Source: Rhodoferax sp. (GTDB lineage Bacteria; Pseudomonadota; Gammaproteobacteria; Burkholderiales; Burkholderiaceae_C). Taken from it: DNA of 10,846 nt. This document shows, piece by piece, positions 1 through 5,774 of this stretch; within the stretch, counting starts at the first letter, position 1, and every line of letters begins with the position of its first letter. The notes beneath the pieces are model-generated. The model saw nothing but the letters and a program-made list of their open reading frames with translations, did no database searches and was not told where the DNA came from. Made by a program: the position numbers and the translations under genes. The stretch is from positions 1 to 10,846 of the forward strand of contig JAIFMA010000086.1 in NCBI GenBank assembly GCA_020048795.1. The letters are read 5' to 3'.

Positions 1-486
1 CGCGAGCTCGATCAATTTGCCGGGGACCACGATGCGCAGCTTGGTTTTGTGCTGCGCGCCCGGCGCGCCGCCTGGAGCCCCAGCTACATTGTCCAGATGG
101 CGGCACGGCTGGGTTTTGTCGCCGGACCCATGGCCGGACGAATGGTGGTTCCCGCCGGCCTGGCCGGTCAACCACCGGTGTTGACGCTGAGTTTTGACAC
201 CCAGGCCGCCTTGGCAGACGACCCGACCCAATCTGCATTGCGCGAGCTTGCCTTAAGTCTGGACGTGCCGCACGTTGATCGCAGTGAACAGGCCTTTGCC
301 CGGATGCGGGAGACCACTGCTGCCCTGGCCCGGGACATGGATGGCGTGGTCACCGACGACCATGGCATACCGCTTCCAGCCGATGCCATGGATGTGATCG
401 CGGCGGAGCTCGAACGCCTGTACCACACACTGGACCAACGCGAACTGTCAGCGGGATCAGCATTGGCACGCCGCCTGTTTTCCTGA
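1..486 (+). CDS. zipA: ZipA-like FtsZ-binding protein, C-terminal part
   Basis: The reading frame is open from the first base, so the start lies outside the window and about 161 C-terminal residues are visible. The fragment resembles the ZipA C-terminal FtsZ-binding domain: strand-forming stretches such as PPVLTLSFDTQAAL, then a helical tail with ERLYHTLDQRELSAGSALARRLFS. ZipA is an inner-membrane anchor whose C-terminal domain binds the FtsZ tail at the division ring in the cytoplasm; the membrane anchor would be upstream and is not seen. The best support is context. In Burkholderiales a ZipA C-domain protein normally sits directly before ligA, and a ligA remnant starts 41 bases after this stop. 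No internal stop or frameshift is visible. The family call is by resemblance and gene order; the domain is poorly conserved, so the symbol is moderately sure. Confidence 0.7.
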   Translation, partial: RELDQFAGDHDAQLGFVLRARRAAWSPSYIVQMAARLGFVAGPMAGRMVVPAGLAGQPPVLTLSFDTQAALADDPTQSALRELALSLDVPHVDRSEQAFARMRETTAALARDMDGVVTDDHGIPLPADAMDVIAAELERLYHTLDQRELSAGSALARRLFS

Positions 487-527
487 TCGGTACCCAAGCC
501 ATGACCCGTCTCGATTGATTCGCCAGT

Positions 528-737
528 ATGCCCGACGCTGCCCAACGCATCGGGCAACTGCGGCAAACCCTGCATGCACACGCCCACCGCTATTCCGTGC
601 AGAATGCCCCCACTGTGCCTGATGCCGAGTACGATCGCCTGTTTCAGGAGCTACAGGCATTGGAATGATGCTACCCGGAATGGGTGACACCGGACTCGCC
701 AGCCCAGCGGGTGGGCGGACGTGCGCTTGATCAGTTC
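528..737 (+). pseudogene. ligA: Remnant of NAD-dependent DNA ligase (5' end only)
   Basis: From ATG 528 the translation matches the start of LigA domain Ia: LRQTLHAHAHRYSV, then PDAEYDRLFQELQALE, the conserved Tyr/Asp-rich region that contacts the NMN half of NAD. An in-frame TGA at 666-668 ends translation after 46 codons. The same frame goes on with YPEWVTPDSPAQRVGG and RALDQF, still clearly LigA, until about 737, where the match stops abruptly. The adenylation lysine motif (KxDG), OB fold, zinc finger, HhH and BRCT domains, some 600 residues, are absent and I see them nowhere else in the window. The position after the zipA-like gene is the normal ligA locus, so this is decay in place and not a stray insertion. 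LigA is normally essential, so an intact copy should lie elsewhere unless the contig is misjoined at about 738. Confidence 0.85.
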
Positions 738-780
738 GTCATTTTTTGCGAACCACCCGTTTTCTGTGCAAAATGCAGCC

Positions 781-996
781 ATGTCCCACACCGAAATCAT
801 CGAGGCTGCCTTAAAACTGCGTCCCGTAGAGCGGCTGCATCTGATGGATGACTTGCTGGAGTCGCTTGACGAGCCAGATCCGGTCATTGAAGCTGCCTGG
901 CTGACTGAGGCGCAAGACCGGCCCGCCGCCTTTGAGCGGGGTGAACTTCATGCGGCACCGATCGAAGAGTTGTTTACCAAGTTGGGTGCGCTATGA
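781..996 (+). CDS. Addiction-module antitoxin, type II
   Basis: A 71-residue protein starting MSHTEIIEAALKLRPVERL and continuing LMDDLLESLDEPDP, then AAWLTEAQDRPAAFERGE and a short tail. This is the layout of the small putative addiction-module antitoxins (TIGR02574 / Unstab_antitox type): a helical N-terminus with an LxPxERxxLxxxLxxSL pattern, then the W-x-x-E-A-x-x-R segment that contacts a ParE/RelE-like toxin. ATG 781 is chosen because homology begins there; an in-frame upstream start at 721 would run back through the ligA remnant. No good Shine-Dalgarno is seen. Its stop overlaps the toxin start in an ATGA (993-996), the usual translational coupling of such pairs. It appears intact, but its toxin is truncated. 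The locus sits exactly where the rest of ligA should be. Confidence 0.8.
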   Translation: MSHTEIIEAALKLRPVERLHLMDDLLESLDEPDPVIEAAWLTEAQDRPAAFERGELHAAPIEELFTKLGAL

Positions 997-1097
997 AGTT
1001 TCGCCGTCTGCCGCCCGTCGATGACGAGGTGATTGAGGCCTTTCAATATGACTGGGCGATTCACCGCACCTTGAGCGAACGCCTGACTACCTTTTGA
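993..1097 (+). pseudogene. Truncated ParE/RelE-like toxin remnant
   Basis: This frame begins in the ATGA overlap with the antitoxin and codes for 34 residues: MKFRRLPPVDDEVIEAFQYD, a few more, then LSERLTTF and a TGA at 1095. The start resembles the first strand and helix of ParE/RelE-family toxins, which usually read like 'P.a..el.ea..yY' followed by 'GLGERF'. Typical members are about 95-110 residues, so roughly two thirds is missing, including the C-terminal strands that carry the toxic surface. The peptide def start follows only 7 bases later, so the toxin was probably cut when this segment was joined to the def side. The gene identity rests mainly on position after the antitoxin; a very short unrelated peptide cannot be excluded. 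Confidence 0.6.
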
Positions 1098-1104
1098 ATT
1101 ACCC

Positions 1105-1683
1105 ATGACAGTACGCGACATTCTCAAGATGGGTGATGCGCGCCTGTTGCGCATCGCACAGCCCGTGAGCCGGTTTGACACCGATGAACTGCACCTGCTG
1201 ATCACCGACCTGCTCGACACCATGCGCGCCGCAGACGGGGCGGGGCTGGCCGCGCCACAAATCGGCATCGATTTGCAAGTGGTGATTTTTGGCACCAACA
1301 CCCCCAACCCGCGCTACCCCGAGGCACCGCTGGTGCCGCGCACCGTGTTGATCAACCCCCGCATCGAAGCGCTGCCACCGGCCACCCTTGACCCGGCCCA
1401 ACCGCCGATGCTCGGGCAGCCGCTGGAAGTTGAAGACTGGGAGGGCTGCCTGTCGGTTCCAGGTCTGCGCGGCAAGGTGCCCAGGTTTGCGCGCATCCGG
1501 TACACCGGGTTTGACCAGTTTGGCGATTCCGTTGATCGGGTGGTGGAGGGTTTTCACGCCCGCGTGGTGCAGCACGAATGCGACCACCTGATTGGCAAGC
1601 TGTATCCGATGCGCATGCGCGACTTCAGCCAGTTTGGCTTTACCTCGGTGCTGTTCCCCGGCCTCGACGTACCGGACGACTGA
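1105..1683 (+). CDS. def: Peptide deformylase
   Basis: A 192-residue cytoplasmic metalloenzyme that removes the formyl group from the N-terminal methionine of new proteins. All three family motifs are present: GAGLAAPQIG (residues 45-54), EGCLSVPG (113-120, metal ligand Cys115) and HECDH (157-161, ligands His157 and His161, catalytic Glu158). The protein is longer than the about 170 residues of the E. coli enzyme, mostly because of an insertion around residues 66-108 (NTPNPRYPEAPLV and a Pro-rich stretch) between motifs 1 and 2; such insertions are common in a betaproteobacterial subgroup. ATG 1105 fits the family N-terminus. It is intact, follows the toxin remnant by 7 bases and converges with tsaD. 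Its neighbour in related genomes is ligA, so it has kept its place while ligA was lost. Confidence 0.95.
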   Translation: MTVRDILKMGDARLLRIAQPVSRFDTDELHLLITDLLDTMRAADGAGLAAPQIGIDLQVVIFGTNTPNPRYPEAPLVPRTVLINPRIEALPPATLDPAQPPMLGQPLEVEDWEGCLSVPGLRGKVPRFARIRYTGFDQFGDSVDRVVEGFHARVVQHECDHLIGKLYPMRMRDFSQFGFTSVLFPGLDVPDD

Positions 1684-1708
1684 GCTATTTCCGCAACCCT
1701 GACATTCG

Positions 1709-1771
1709 AGCCAGAATATTGATCAAATCTGGCTTTAGCCCTTGTCCATAAAGCGTTTATAGCTATTTTTT
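1709..1771 (+). terminator. Terminator-like dispersed repeat after def
   Basis: Two hairpins follow def. The first pairs AGCCAGA (1709-1715) with TCTGGCT (1728-1734). The second pairs GCTTTA (1732-1737) with TAAAGC (1749-1754) and is followed after 11 bases by six T (1766-1771). The AT-rich sequence has the look of a dispersed intergenic repeat known from Comamonadaceae genomes (recognised by eye). The core ATAAAGCG, six bases, GCTA at 1748-1765 recurs with the same spacing at 4320-4337. It would stop def transcripts, and it is also the site next to which the group II intron starts. Confidence 0.5.
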
Positions 1772-1950
1772 GTGCGCCCAGCATGGGCGTATTTCTGCGG
1801 GTGAAAGTCCTGTCGTAAGTTGGCCATGACGAACGAAGTGAAGCGCAACGGCTGAGGGTGACTGAGTGTGGGAAGGAAGCGTGGAGCGCAAATTGCGAGC
1901 CGATGGACAAGGACCCGATAGAAGGCGACACACAGCAGGGCGAGTAGGCA
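1772..1950 (+). mobile_element. Group II intron 5' fragment (domain I, likely class C)
   Basis: The segment opens with GTGCGCCCAGCATGGGCG, a typical bacterial group II intron 5' end in which GCCCA and TGGGC form the first hairpin. It is followed by GGGTGAAAGTCC (1799-1810), the conserved stretch around the epsilon loop, then GAAGCGCAACGGCTGAGG (1837-1854), GGAAGGAAGCG (1871-1881) and GCGAGCC near 1897. The order and spacing match domain I of class C introns such as the Oceanobacillus intron as I remember it. Domains II-VI and the maturase gene are missing; tsaD coding sequence ends at 1964, so the fragment stops near 1950. Insertion right after a hairpin with a T-run is the known target choice of class C introns. 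The fragment cannot splice. Its exact 3' edge is uncertain. Confidence 0.75.
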
Positions 1951-1963
1951 ATTATCTTACTTT

Positions 1964-3034
1964 TCAAGCCCCAATGGCATCCAGCGGCCAGCGTGGTTTG
2001 ACATCAAAAGCGTAGACCTCGCTGGCTTTTTGTTGCCCGGACTGCAAGCGCATGGCCGCCGCCATGGCAATCATGGCACCGTTATCGGTACACAGGTGCA
2101 GCTCCGGGTAATGCACCCGTACACCCCGGCGCGCGCATTCGGCATTGAGCTGTTCGCGCAAGTTGCGATTGGCGCCCACACCGCCGGCCACCACCAGCCG
2201 TTGGAGCTGTGTTTGCTTGAGCGCCGCCAGCGACTTTTTTACCAGCACCTCCACAATGGCCGCCTGGGTGGATGCTGCCAGACCGGCCAAAGTTTCCGTG
2301 GGCAATGCTTCAACCCCGCAGTTTTGCGCGGCAGCACACTTCTTGGCTTGCACCATCACGGCGGTTTTCAGCCCGGCAAACGAAAAATCCAGGTTGTCGC
2401 TGTGCAGCAAAGGCCGCGGCAGCTTGAAGGCTGTGGGGTAGCCGCTTTGCGCCAGTTTGGCCAGCGCCGGTCCACCGGGGTAGCCCAGGCCCAGCAGCTT
2501 GGCCGATTTGTCGAAGGCTTCACCGGCTGCATCGTCAATGGTTTCACCCAGAATCAGGTAGCGCCCGACCCCATCGACCTGCATTAATTGCGTGTGCCCG
2601 CCTGACACCAGCAGCGCCACAAACGGAAATTGGGGTGGGTCGGCACTTAAAAACGGCGACAGCAAATGTCCTTCCAGGTGGTGCACCCCCAGCACCGGTT
2701 TGCCCAACGCCGCCCCCAGCGCACAGGCCACCCCCGCGCCCACCAACAGCGCGCCGGCCAGACCCGGGCCACGGGTAAAGGCCACCACATCCACATCGGC
2801 CAGGGTTCGATCCGACTCGGCCAGCACCTGCTCGGTCAGCGGCAACACACGGCGAATATGGTCGCGGCTGGCCAGTTCGGGCACCACGCCGCCATAAGCC
2901 TGGTGCATCTCGATCTGGCTGTACAGCGCGTGCGCCAGCAGCACTGGCAAGTGATTGCCGTGCACATCCACCAGAGCGACACCAGTTTCGTCGCACGACG
3001 ATTCGATGCCCAACACACACAGGTATTTTTCCAT
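1964..3034 (-). CDS. tsaD: tRNA N6-threonylcarbamoyladenosine synthase catalytic subunit
   Basis: A 356-residue ASKHA-fold protein that, with TsaB and TsaE, transfers threonylcarbamoyl from TC-AMP to A37 of ANN-decoding tRNAs in the cytoplasm. Family motifs are all visible: GIESSCDETG (residues 9-18), the metal-binding HHLEGH (His119 and His123), LVSGGHTQ (142-149), VAGGVGANRNLR and CTDNGAMIA near the C-terminus with the conserved Asp ligand. ATG 3034 (MEKYLCVLGIESSCDETG) is preferred because family members start just before the first strand. An in-frame ATG at 3076 would add 14 residues (MSRRDDRDRLNSFG) with no family counterpart. Neither start has a strong Shine-Dalgarno; an AGGAGA lies at about 3068-3073 but leads into a five-codon ORF (ATG 3063). 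The gene is intact and converges on def. Confidence 0.95.
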   Translation of the reverse strand: MEKYLCVLGIESSCDETGVALVDVHGNHLPVLLAHALYSQIEMHQAYGGVVPELASRDHIRRVLPLTEQVLAESDRTLADVDVVAFTRGPGLAGALLVGAGVACALGAALGKPVLGVHHLEGHLLSPFLSADPPQFPFVALLVSGGHTQLMQVDGVGRYLILGETIDDAAGEAFDKSAKLLGLGYPGGPALAKLAQSGYPTAFKLPRPLLHSDNLDFSFAGLKTAVMVQAKKCAAAQNCGVEALPTETLAGLAASTQAAIVEVLVKKSLAALKQTQLQRLVVAGGVGANRNLREQLNAECARRGVRVHYPELHLCTDNGAMIAMAAAMRLQSGQQKASEVYAFDVKPRWPLDAIGA

Positions 3035-3371
3035 ACCAAACGAGTTTAGGCGATCTCGGTCATCTCTCCTGGACATCCGAAATCACCCCGGCCTTGCGGC
3101 CCAGTGCCCGTAAATTGTTCAGCGCATGCATGGCTGTTGCCATCGGCATATTGCAGCGATTGTGGACGCTCGTTGCAGTGGGATCGTGGACGATGTTTCA
3201 AGCTGATCGCGGACGTGCAGGAATGCGCGCAAGCGAGGATTTAGGCGATCACTCGCACGAAAACATGATCGTGCTCACCGTGGCGCAGTTCGCGCCAGCT
3301 TGGACGGTTTGGCGCGTGGATAATGCGTTGGCGTGGCCGACTTTGCGTGCCACTTTGCTGTGAGACATCCC
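3035..3371. other. Gene-poor gap with repeats, possible insertion-sequence relic
   Basis: About 340 bases between tsaD and the rhodanese gene, whose starts diverge. I find no convincing coding sequence; a plus-strand open frame at 3094-3363 has no recognisable family and no Shine-Dalgarno. What it does hold is small repeated structure: three direct repeats at 3158-3215, an inverted pair GCACGA/TCGTGC (3255-3260 and 3269-3274) and another, CGCGCCA/TGGCGCG (3291-3297 and 3310-3316). Such clustered repeats resemble the transposase-binding ends of IS21-type elements, but no transposase remains. The region must also contain promoters for tsaD and the rhodanese gene; I cannot point to a clear one. 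Confidence 0.5.
3158..3215 (+). repeat. Three tandem direct repeats, GATYGYGGACG
   Basis: GATTGTGGACG (3158-3168), GATCGTGGACG (3182-3192) and GATCGCGGACG (3205-3215) are spaced 24 and 23 bases apart, about two helical turns. The cores differ at only two positions while the spacers do not match. This suggests protein-binding sites: either the multiple end repeats of an IS21-family element or operators for a regulator acting on tsaD or the rhodanese gene. The repeats are directly visible; their role is inferred. Confidence 0.6.
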
Positions 3372-3836
3372 ATGACCACCGAAGAAGCCGTATCCCCCGA
3401 AGACATCGCCATGCTGGAAATGTCCTTGCCCACCGCTCTGGAGTTGACGCGCCTGGGTCTGGCCACCATGATTGATATTCGTCAGACGTTCGAGATCGAG
3501 ATGAAGGGTGCCATTCCTGACAGTCTGCATATTCCGCTGTTTGAGGTCAAGGTCTTGCTCGGCCATGCCTTGTCGGAAGACGAGCAGGACATTCTGGATG
3601 CGGGCGAGCCCAAGGACATGGATGTGAAGTCGTTCTTCACCATGATCAACCAGTTGCACCACGCACGAGACCATCTTCTGTTGTGCATCTGCAACAGTGG
3701 GCGGCGCAGCCTGTCCGCTGCCACTTTGTTGCGCTCCATGGGTTACCCCAAAGCCCTGTCGGTGGCGGGTGGTTTTCAGGCCTGGAAAAAGCTGCAAACG
3801 GGCCAAAGTGTGCCAGCTTCGCCGCCAACGCACTAA
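3372..3836 (+). CDS. Rhodanese-domain sulfurtransferase-like protein
   Basis: A 154-residue single-domain protein with no signal peptide or membrane segment, so probably cytoplasmic. Rhodanese hallmarks: the first-strand Asp-Ile-Arg (residues 35-37, MIDIRQTFE), HIPLFEVK in the middle, and the active-site loop CNSGRRS with the predicted persulfide-forming Cys107, followed by the usual helix and closing signature SAATLLRSMGY and GGFQAWKK. The loop of Cys plus five residues fits sulfurtransferases and not the longer loop of Cdc25-like phosphatases. The start ATG 3372 gives a normal N-terminus; a GTG at 3333 would add 13 residues. An extra segment of about 25 residues (around 65-90, ALSEDEQDILDAGEPKDMD) lies between the third strand and the active site. 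The physiological acceptor cannot be told from sequence; no operon partner is next to it. Confidence 0.85.
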   Translation: MTTEEAVSPEDIAMLEMSLPTALELTRLGLATMIDIRQTFEIEMKGAIPDSLHIPLFEVKVLLGHALSEDEQDILDAGEPKDMDVKSFFTMINQLHHARDHLLLCICNSGRRSLSAATLLRSMGYPKALSVAGGFQAWKKLQTGQSVPASPPTH

Positions 3837-3922
3837 CTTCTCGGGACTTTGACCACGTCCGGATCGACAAGCTATTTCACTTTAGGGGTCAAGCGAGAAT
3901 AACTTGGACCAAGGAGGTCGTG

Positions 3923-4132
3923 ATGGCAAGTGCAAGGCCAGGCGCAAACCGCTTGTGTAGCTGGCTGCACAAGCGGTTTGCAACAACGCATTGCGCTTGT
4001 CAGAGCGGCCGAACTGTTCAAGTTACTTTTTTGCTTGACTCCTTAGCGCTTCAATGCGACCAGTCCGGGCACTGGGTCAGCCGCCAAACACTTTGCCCAG
4101 GGTGCGCATTTGCTGACCCAGATCAGGGTTGA
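3923..4132 (+). CDS. Hypothetical small ORF with strong Shine-Dalgarno
   Basis: AAGGAGG at 3911-3917 sits 5 bases before ATG 3923, the best ribosome-binding site in the window. The 69-codon product starts MASARPGANRLCSWLHKRF and contains five cysteines after the start region (HCACQS, LQCDQ, LCPGCAF). I recognise no family. The first codons are folded into a 14-bp hairpin, which could limit translation, and the downstream half overlaps a minus-strand ORF. It may be a genuine small gene, or the start of a lost gene now fused to unrelated sequence. The only positive evidence is the ribosome-binding site. Confidence 0.3.
   Translation: MASARPGANRLCSWLHKRFATTHCACQSGRTVQVTFLLDSLALQCDQSGHWVSRQTLCPGCAFADPDQG
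3944..3981. repeat. Perfect 14-bp inverted repeat (strong hairpin)
   Basis: GCAAACCGCTTGTG (3944-3957) pairs perfectly with CACAAGCGGTTTGC (3968-3981) around a 10-base loop. There is no T-run directly after it, so it is not a standard terminator, although six T occur at 4027-4032. It begins 19 bases downstream of the ATG of the small ORF above, inside its first codons. It could be an RNA structure affecting translation or decay, an extragenic palindrome, or the end of a mobile element. Confidence 0.75.
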
Positions 4133-4175
4133 CCAGTTCTTTGCTGGTTTGGGTACCCGAACACACCTTGTTCAT
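4077..4175 (-). pseudogene. Unrecognised C-terminal remnant or tiny ORF
   Basis: Minus-strand codons from about 4157 down to the TGA at 4077 read TQTSKELVNPDLGQQMRTLG and end KVFGG. The amino-acid mix and third-position GC look like the true C-terminus of a protein, but I do not recognise the family. An ATG at 4175 makes a complete 32-codon ORF, with no Shine-Dalgarno. Upstream of about 4157 the plus strand instead carries HAD-type sequence, so the 5' part of this gene seems to have been replaced. It may be mere chance. Confidence 0.3.
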
Positions 4176-4323
4176 TGACGATTTGTCCGGCAACATCAAA
4201 GCTGCGCATCCGCAAGGTTGGGACGGGCAGATCTTTCGCGACGATGATGTTGCGGTGCTTGGTGCGGCGCGTTGGCAGGAGCAGAACTTCGGCAGCCAAT
4301 TCCGACCCAGCCCTTTAATATAA
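4153..4323 (+). pseudogene. HAD-superfamily hydrolase fragment
   Basis: The plus-strand frame reads VPEHTLFIDDLSGNIKAAHP then QGWDGQIF. This is the pattern around HAD motif IV and its following helix (PExxLFIDD...N...A...GW), where the two acidic residues bind Mg2+. The nucleophile motif DxD and the cap domain are missing, and after about 4240 the sequence no longer fits the family before stopping at TAA 4321. No start codon or ribosome-binding site belongs to it. It is therefore a 3' remnant of a YihX- or phosphatase-like HAD gene. The identification rests on about 28 residues. Confidence 0.55.
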
Positions 4324-4340
4324 AGCGCAAGCTGCTACTA
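4317..4340 (+). repeat. Second copy of AT-rich repeat core
   Basis: ATAAAGCG at 4320-4327 is followed six bases later by GCTA (4334-4337), exactly as at 1748-1765. The flanks do not match closely. It lies just beyond the stop of the cupredoxin gene (minus strand) and after the HAD remnant, a typical intergenic place for such repeats. Confidence 0.35.
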
Positions 4341-4365
4341 ACTATGAAGCGCCACGCGGCAACTC

Positions 4366-5301
4366 TCAGTGCTTGTGTTCGCTGCCTGCAATGCCTGCAG
4401 CCGCAGGTATTTGCCCCCCAACCGGAGCGAGCTTGACGGCGATGCTGCCGCGCATCCCAGCTTCATAGTGGCCGGGAATCAGGCAGGCAATTTGCAACGT
4501 GCTTGGCTCACTAAAGCGGACCACCATCTCGCCCATTTCACCTGGTTTTACCGAGAGCGCAGCGCCAGTTGCGTGTTGGTGCGAATGGTCTGCGGGCATG
4601 TTCGCTGCCTGGCGCATAACTTCGGCATGCTCGGCGATTTCCTTTTCGTTGCCCAGTACAAACTCGTGTGGCACGGCTCCACCGTTGTGCACGACAAAGC
4701 GAATTACCTCCCCAGCCTGCACTTCCACTTTGTCCGGAGTGAAACGCATGTTGTCGTCCATATGGATGCTGACACTGCGGCTGATGGGATGTGCCACCAA
4801 GCCTGCGGGCGCACCGTGGCTGTGTTCACCATCGGCCCAGCCGGGGTTGGCATCAATCCATCGGTATGCGCCCCAGCTAAAACCACAAACCAACGCACCC
4901 ACCAACAGTGCGTAAACGGTGCTGGCGCGCTGCCATGGTAGAAAGGAACTGACCGCAAGGGCAAGCACAGAGATTGCGAAGCCAAGCGGAACAACCCATG
5001 CGCTGCGTGCAGGTGAGTCGGGAAAGTGTTGTAAACCGCCCGTGAAAAAGCCAAGCCCGATCGACAACAGAGAGCCCCAAAGCAATGTACTGGCCAGGCC
5101 AGCACGGGGCTCTTCGGTGTCGCTGTCGCTAAACCGGTGCTCCAGCCAGGCGCCCAGCACAAACAGGACCATGCCGATGGCGGCTGTCCAGAGGGAGCGT
5201 ACGCCGCTAAAAAACCCATGGTTGACTGCGCCGGAGATGAAGCTGATGCCCGCATACTTGAGTAGCATGGCACCGTGGTGTTTCTGAAAAGATGTGGTCA
5301 T
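4366..5301 (-). CDS. Membrane-anchored cupredoxin (type I copper) protein
   Basis: A 311-residue fusion. The N-terminal half has four to five hydrophobic spans (about 13-30, 37-53, 72-90, 103-121 and 129-147) with a charged loop at 54-70; the C-terminal 135 residues form a plastocyanin/azurin-like cupredoxin domain. Copper ligands are readable: His212 in VPHEFVLG, Cys273 in IACLIPGHYEAGM, His278 and Met283. Two His-rich stretches (EHSHG near 159-163, DHSHQH near 239-243) flank or interrupt the domain. The cupredoxin should face the periplasm, carrying electrons or holding copper. ATG 5301 (MTTSFQKHHG) is chosen; an in-frame ATG at 5373 adds 24 residues without support. It lies 90 bases after the exported His/Cys-rich gene on the same strand, which points to copper handling. 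The membrane half is of unknown family. Confidence 0.8.
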   Translation of the reverse strand: MTTSFQKHHGAMLLKYAGISFISGAVNHGFFSGVRSLWTAAIGMVLFVLGAWLEHRFSDSDTEEPRAGLASTLLWGSLLSIGLGFFTGGLQHFPDSPARSAWVVPLGFAISVLALAVSSFLPWQRASTVYALLVGALVCGFSWGAYRWIDANPGWADGEHSHGAPAGLVAHPISRSVSIHMDDNMRFTPDKVEVQAGEVIRFVVHNGGAVPHEFVLGNEKEIAEHAEVMRQAANMPADHSHQHATGAALSVKPGEMGEMVVRFSEPSTLQIACLIPGHYEAGMRGSIAVKLAPVGGQIPAAAGIAGSEHKH

Positions 5302-5391
5302 ACCCGAATGGACACCAGCTAGGGTGCCAGATTGAAATGCAAAGAAACCGGGGCGTGCAAGCCTCGGCGGCAAAGAGCAGGGCGATGCAGT

Positions 5392-5763
5392 TCAGATCGG
5401 CGGTCGAAGCTCGGGCGGGAGAACCCAGCTTACCAGCATGGGTGCAGCGGTACTGCTGTTGGGTGTGTCAGGCAGACAAACAACAGTTGCAATGGTATGA
5501 ATGGGAAGCCCTGTTGCACTGCACAGGTTGCAGTGGCTTGCGCTGCAGCCGGAGAGCCCCGGGTCTTGGGTTGCGGTGTTCGCACTATCGGGCACGGCAG
5601 ACGATGCAACCCCGCTTTCTTCGTGGCAGTGCGCGTTAGCCAGGCGCGCGGCATCTGACATCTGCTGGGCTTCGCCGCGATCAAGCCTTGGGCTCGCCCA
5701 TACGCCGCCCAGACAGAGCTGGAGCGCAATGACAAGCACCAAAAACCATTGAACTCGGGGCAT
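5392..5763 (-). CDS. Exported His/Cys-rich protein, possible metal-binding (CzcI/DUF2946-like)
   Basis: A 123-residue protein with a clear signal peptide: MPRVQWFLVLVIALQLCLGG then VWA, with cleavage likely after residue 23. The mature part has metal-ligand-like groups HCH (45-47), and C73, H77, C78 and C81 in CSASHCNLC, plus Cys96. This resembles the small exported proteins of the CzcI/DUF2946 type found beside copper or Co/Zn/Cd resistance genes in Burkholderiales; the match is to general layout, so no symbol is given. ATG 5763 is set by the signal peptide. The frame stays open far upstream, to 6090, but that part has no protein-like features. It precedes the cupredoxin gene by 90 bases on the same strand. 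A terminator-like hairpin lies 11 bases before its start codon. Confidence 0.6.
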   Translation of the reverse strand: MPRVQWFLVLVIALQLCLGGVWASPRLDRGEAQQMSDAARLANAHCHEESGVASSAVPDSANTATQDPGLSGCSASHCNLCSATGLPIHTIATVVCLPDTPNSSTAAPMLVSWVLPPELRPPI

Positions 5764-5774
5764 GCGGGCATCAT

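Larger units (their letters stand above)
3837..4365. other. Relic-rich gap between rhodanese and cupredoxin genes
   Basis: Roughly 530 bases with no intact gene of recognised family. It contains a possible small ORF with a strong Shine-Dalgarno (3923-4132), a perfect 14-bp hairpin inside it, a 32-codon minus-strand ORF (4077-4175), a HAD hydrolase fragment (from 4153) and a second copy of the AT-rich repeat core (4320-4337). The fragments on opposite strands meet at about 4155, which looks like a junction between two old insertions or deletions. Confidence 0.55.

Noticed and set aside
666..668. In-frame TGA in ligA as a possible selenocysteine codon, given the nearby selD.
   Set aside because: The alignment position is not a redox site, the gene is cut off 70 bases later, and no SECIS-like stem was seen; decay explains it.
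3094..3363. Plus-strand open frame of 89 codons between tsaD and the rhodanese gene.
   Set aside because: No family resemblance or ribosome-binding site, and it runs through the repeat array.
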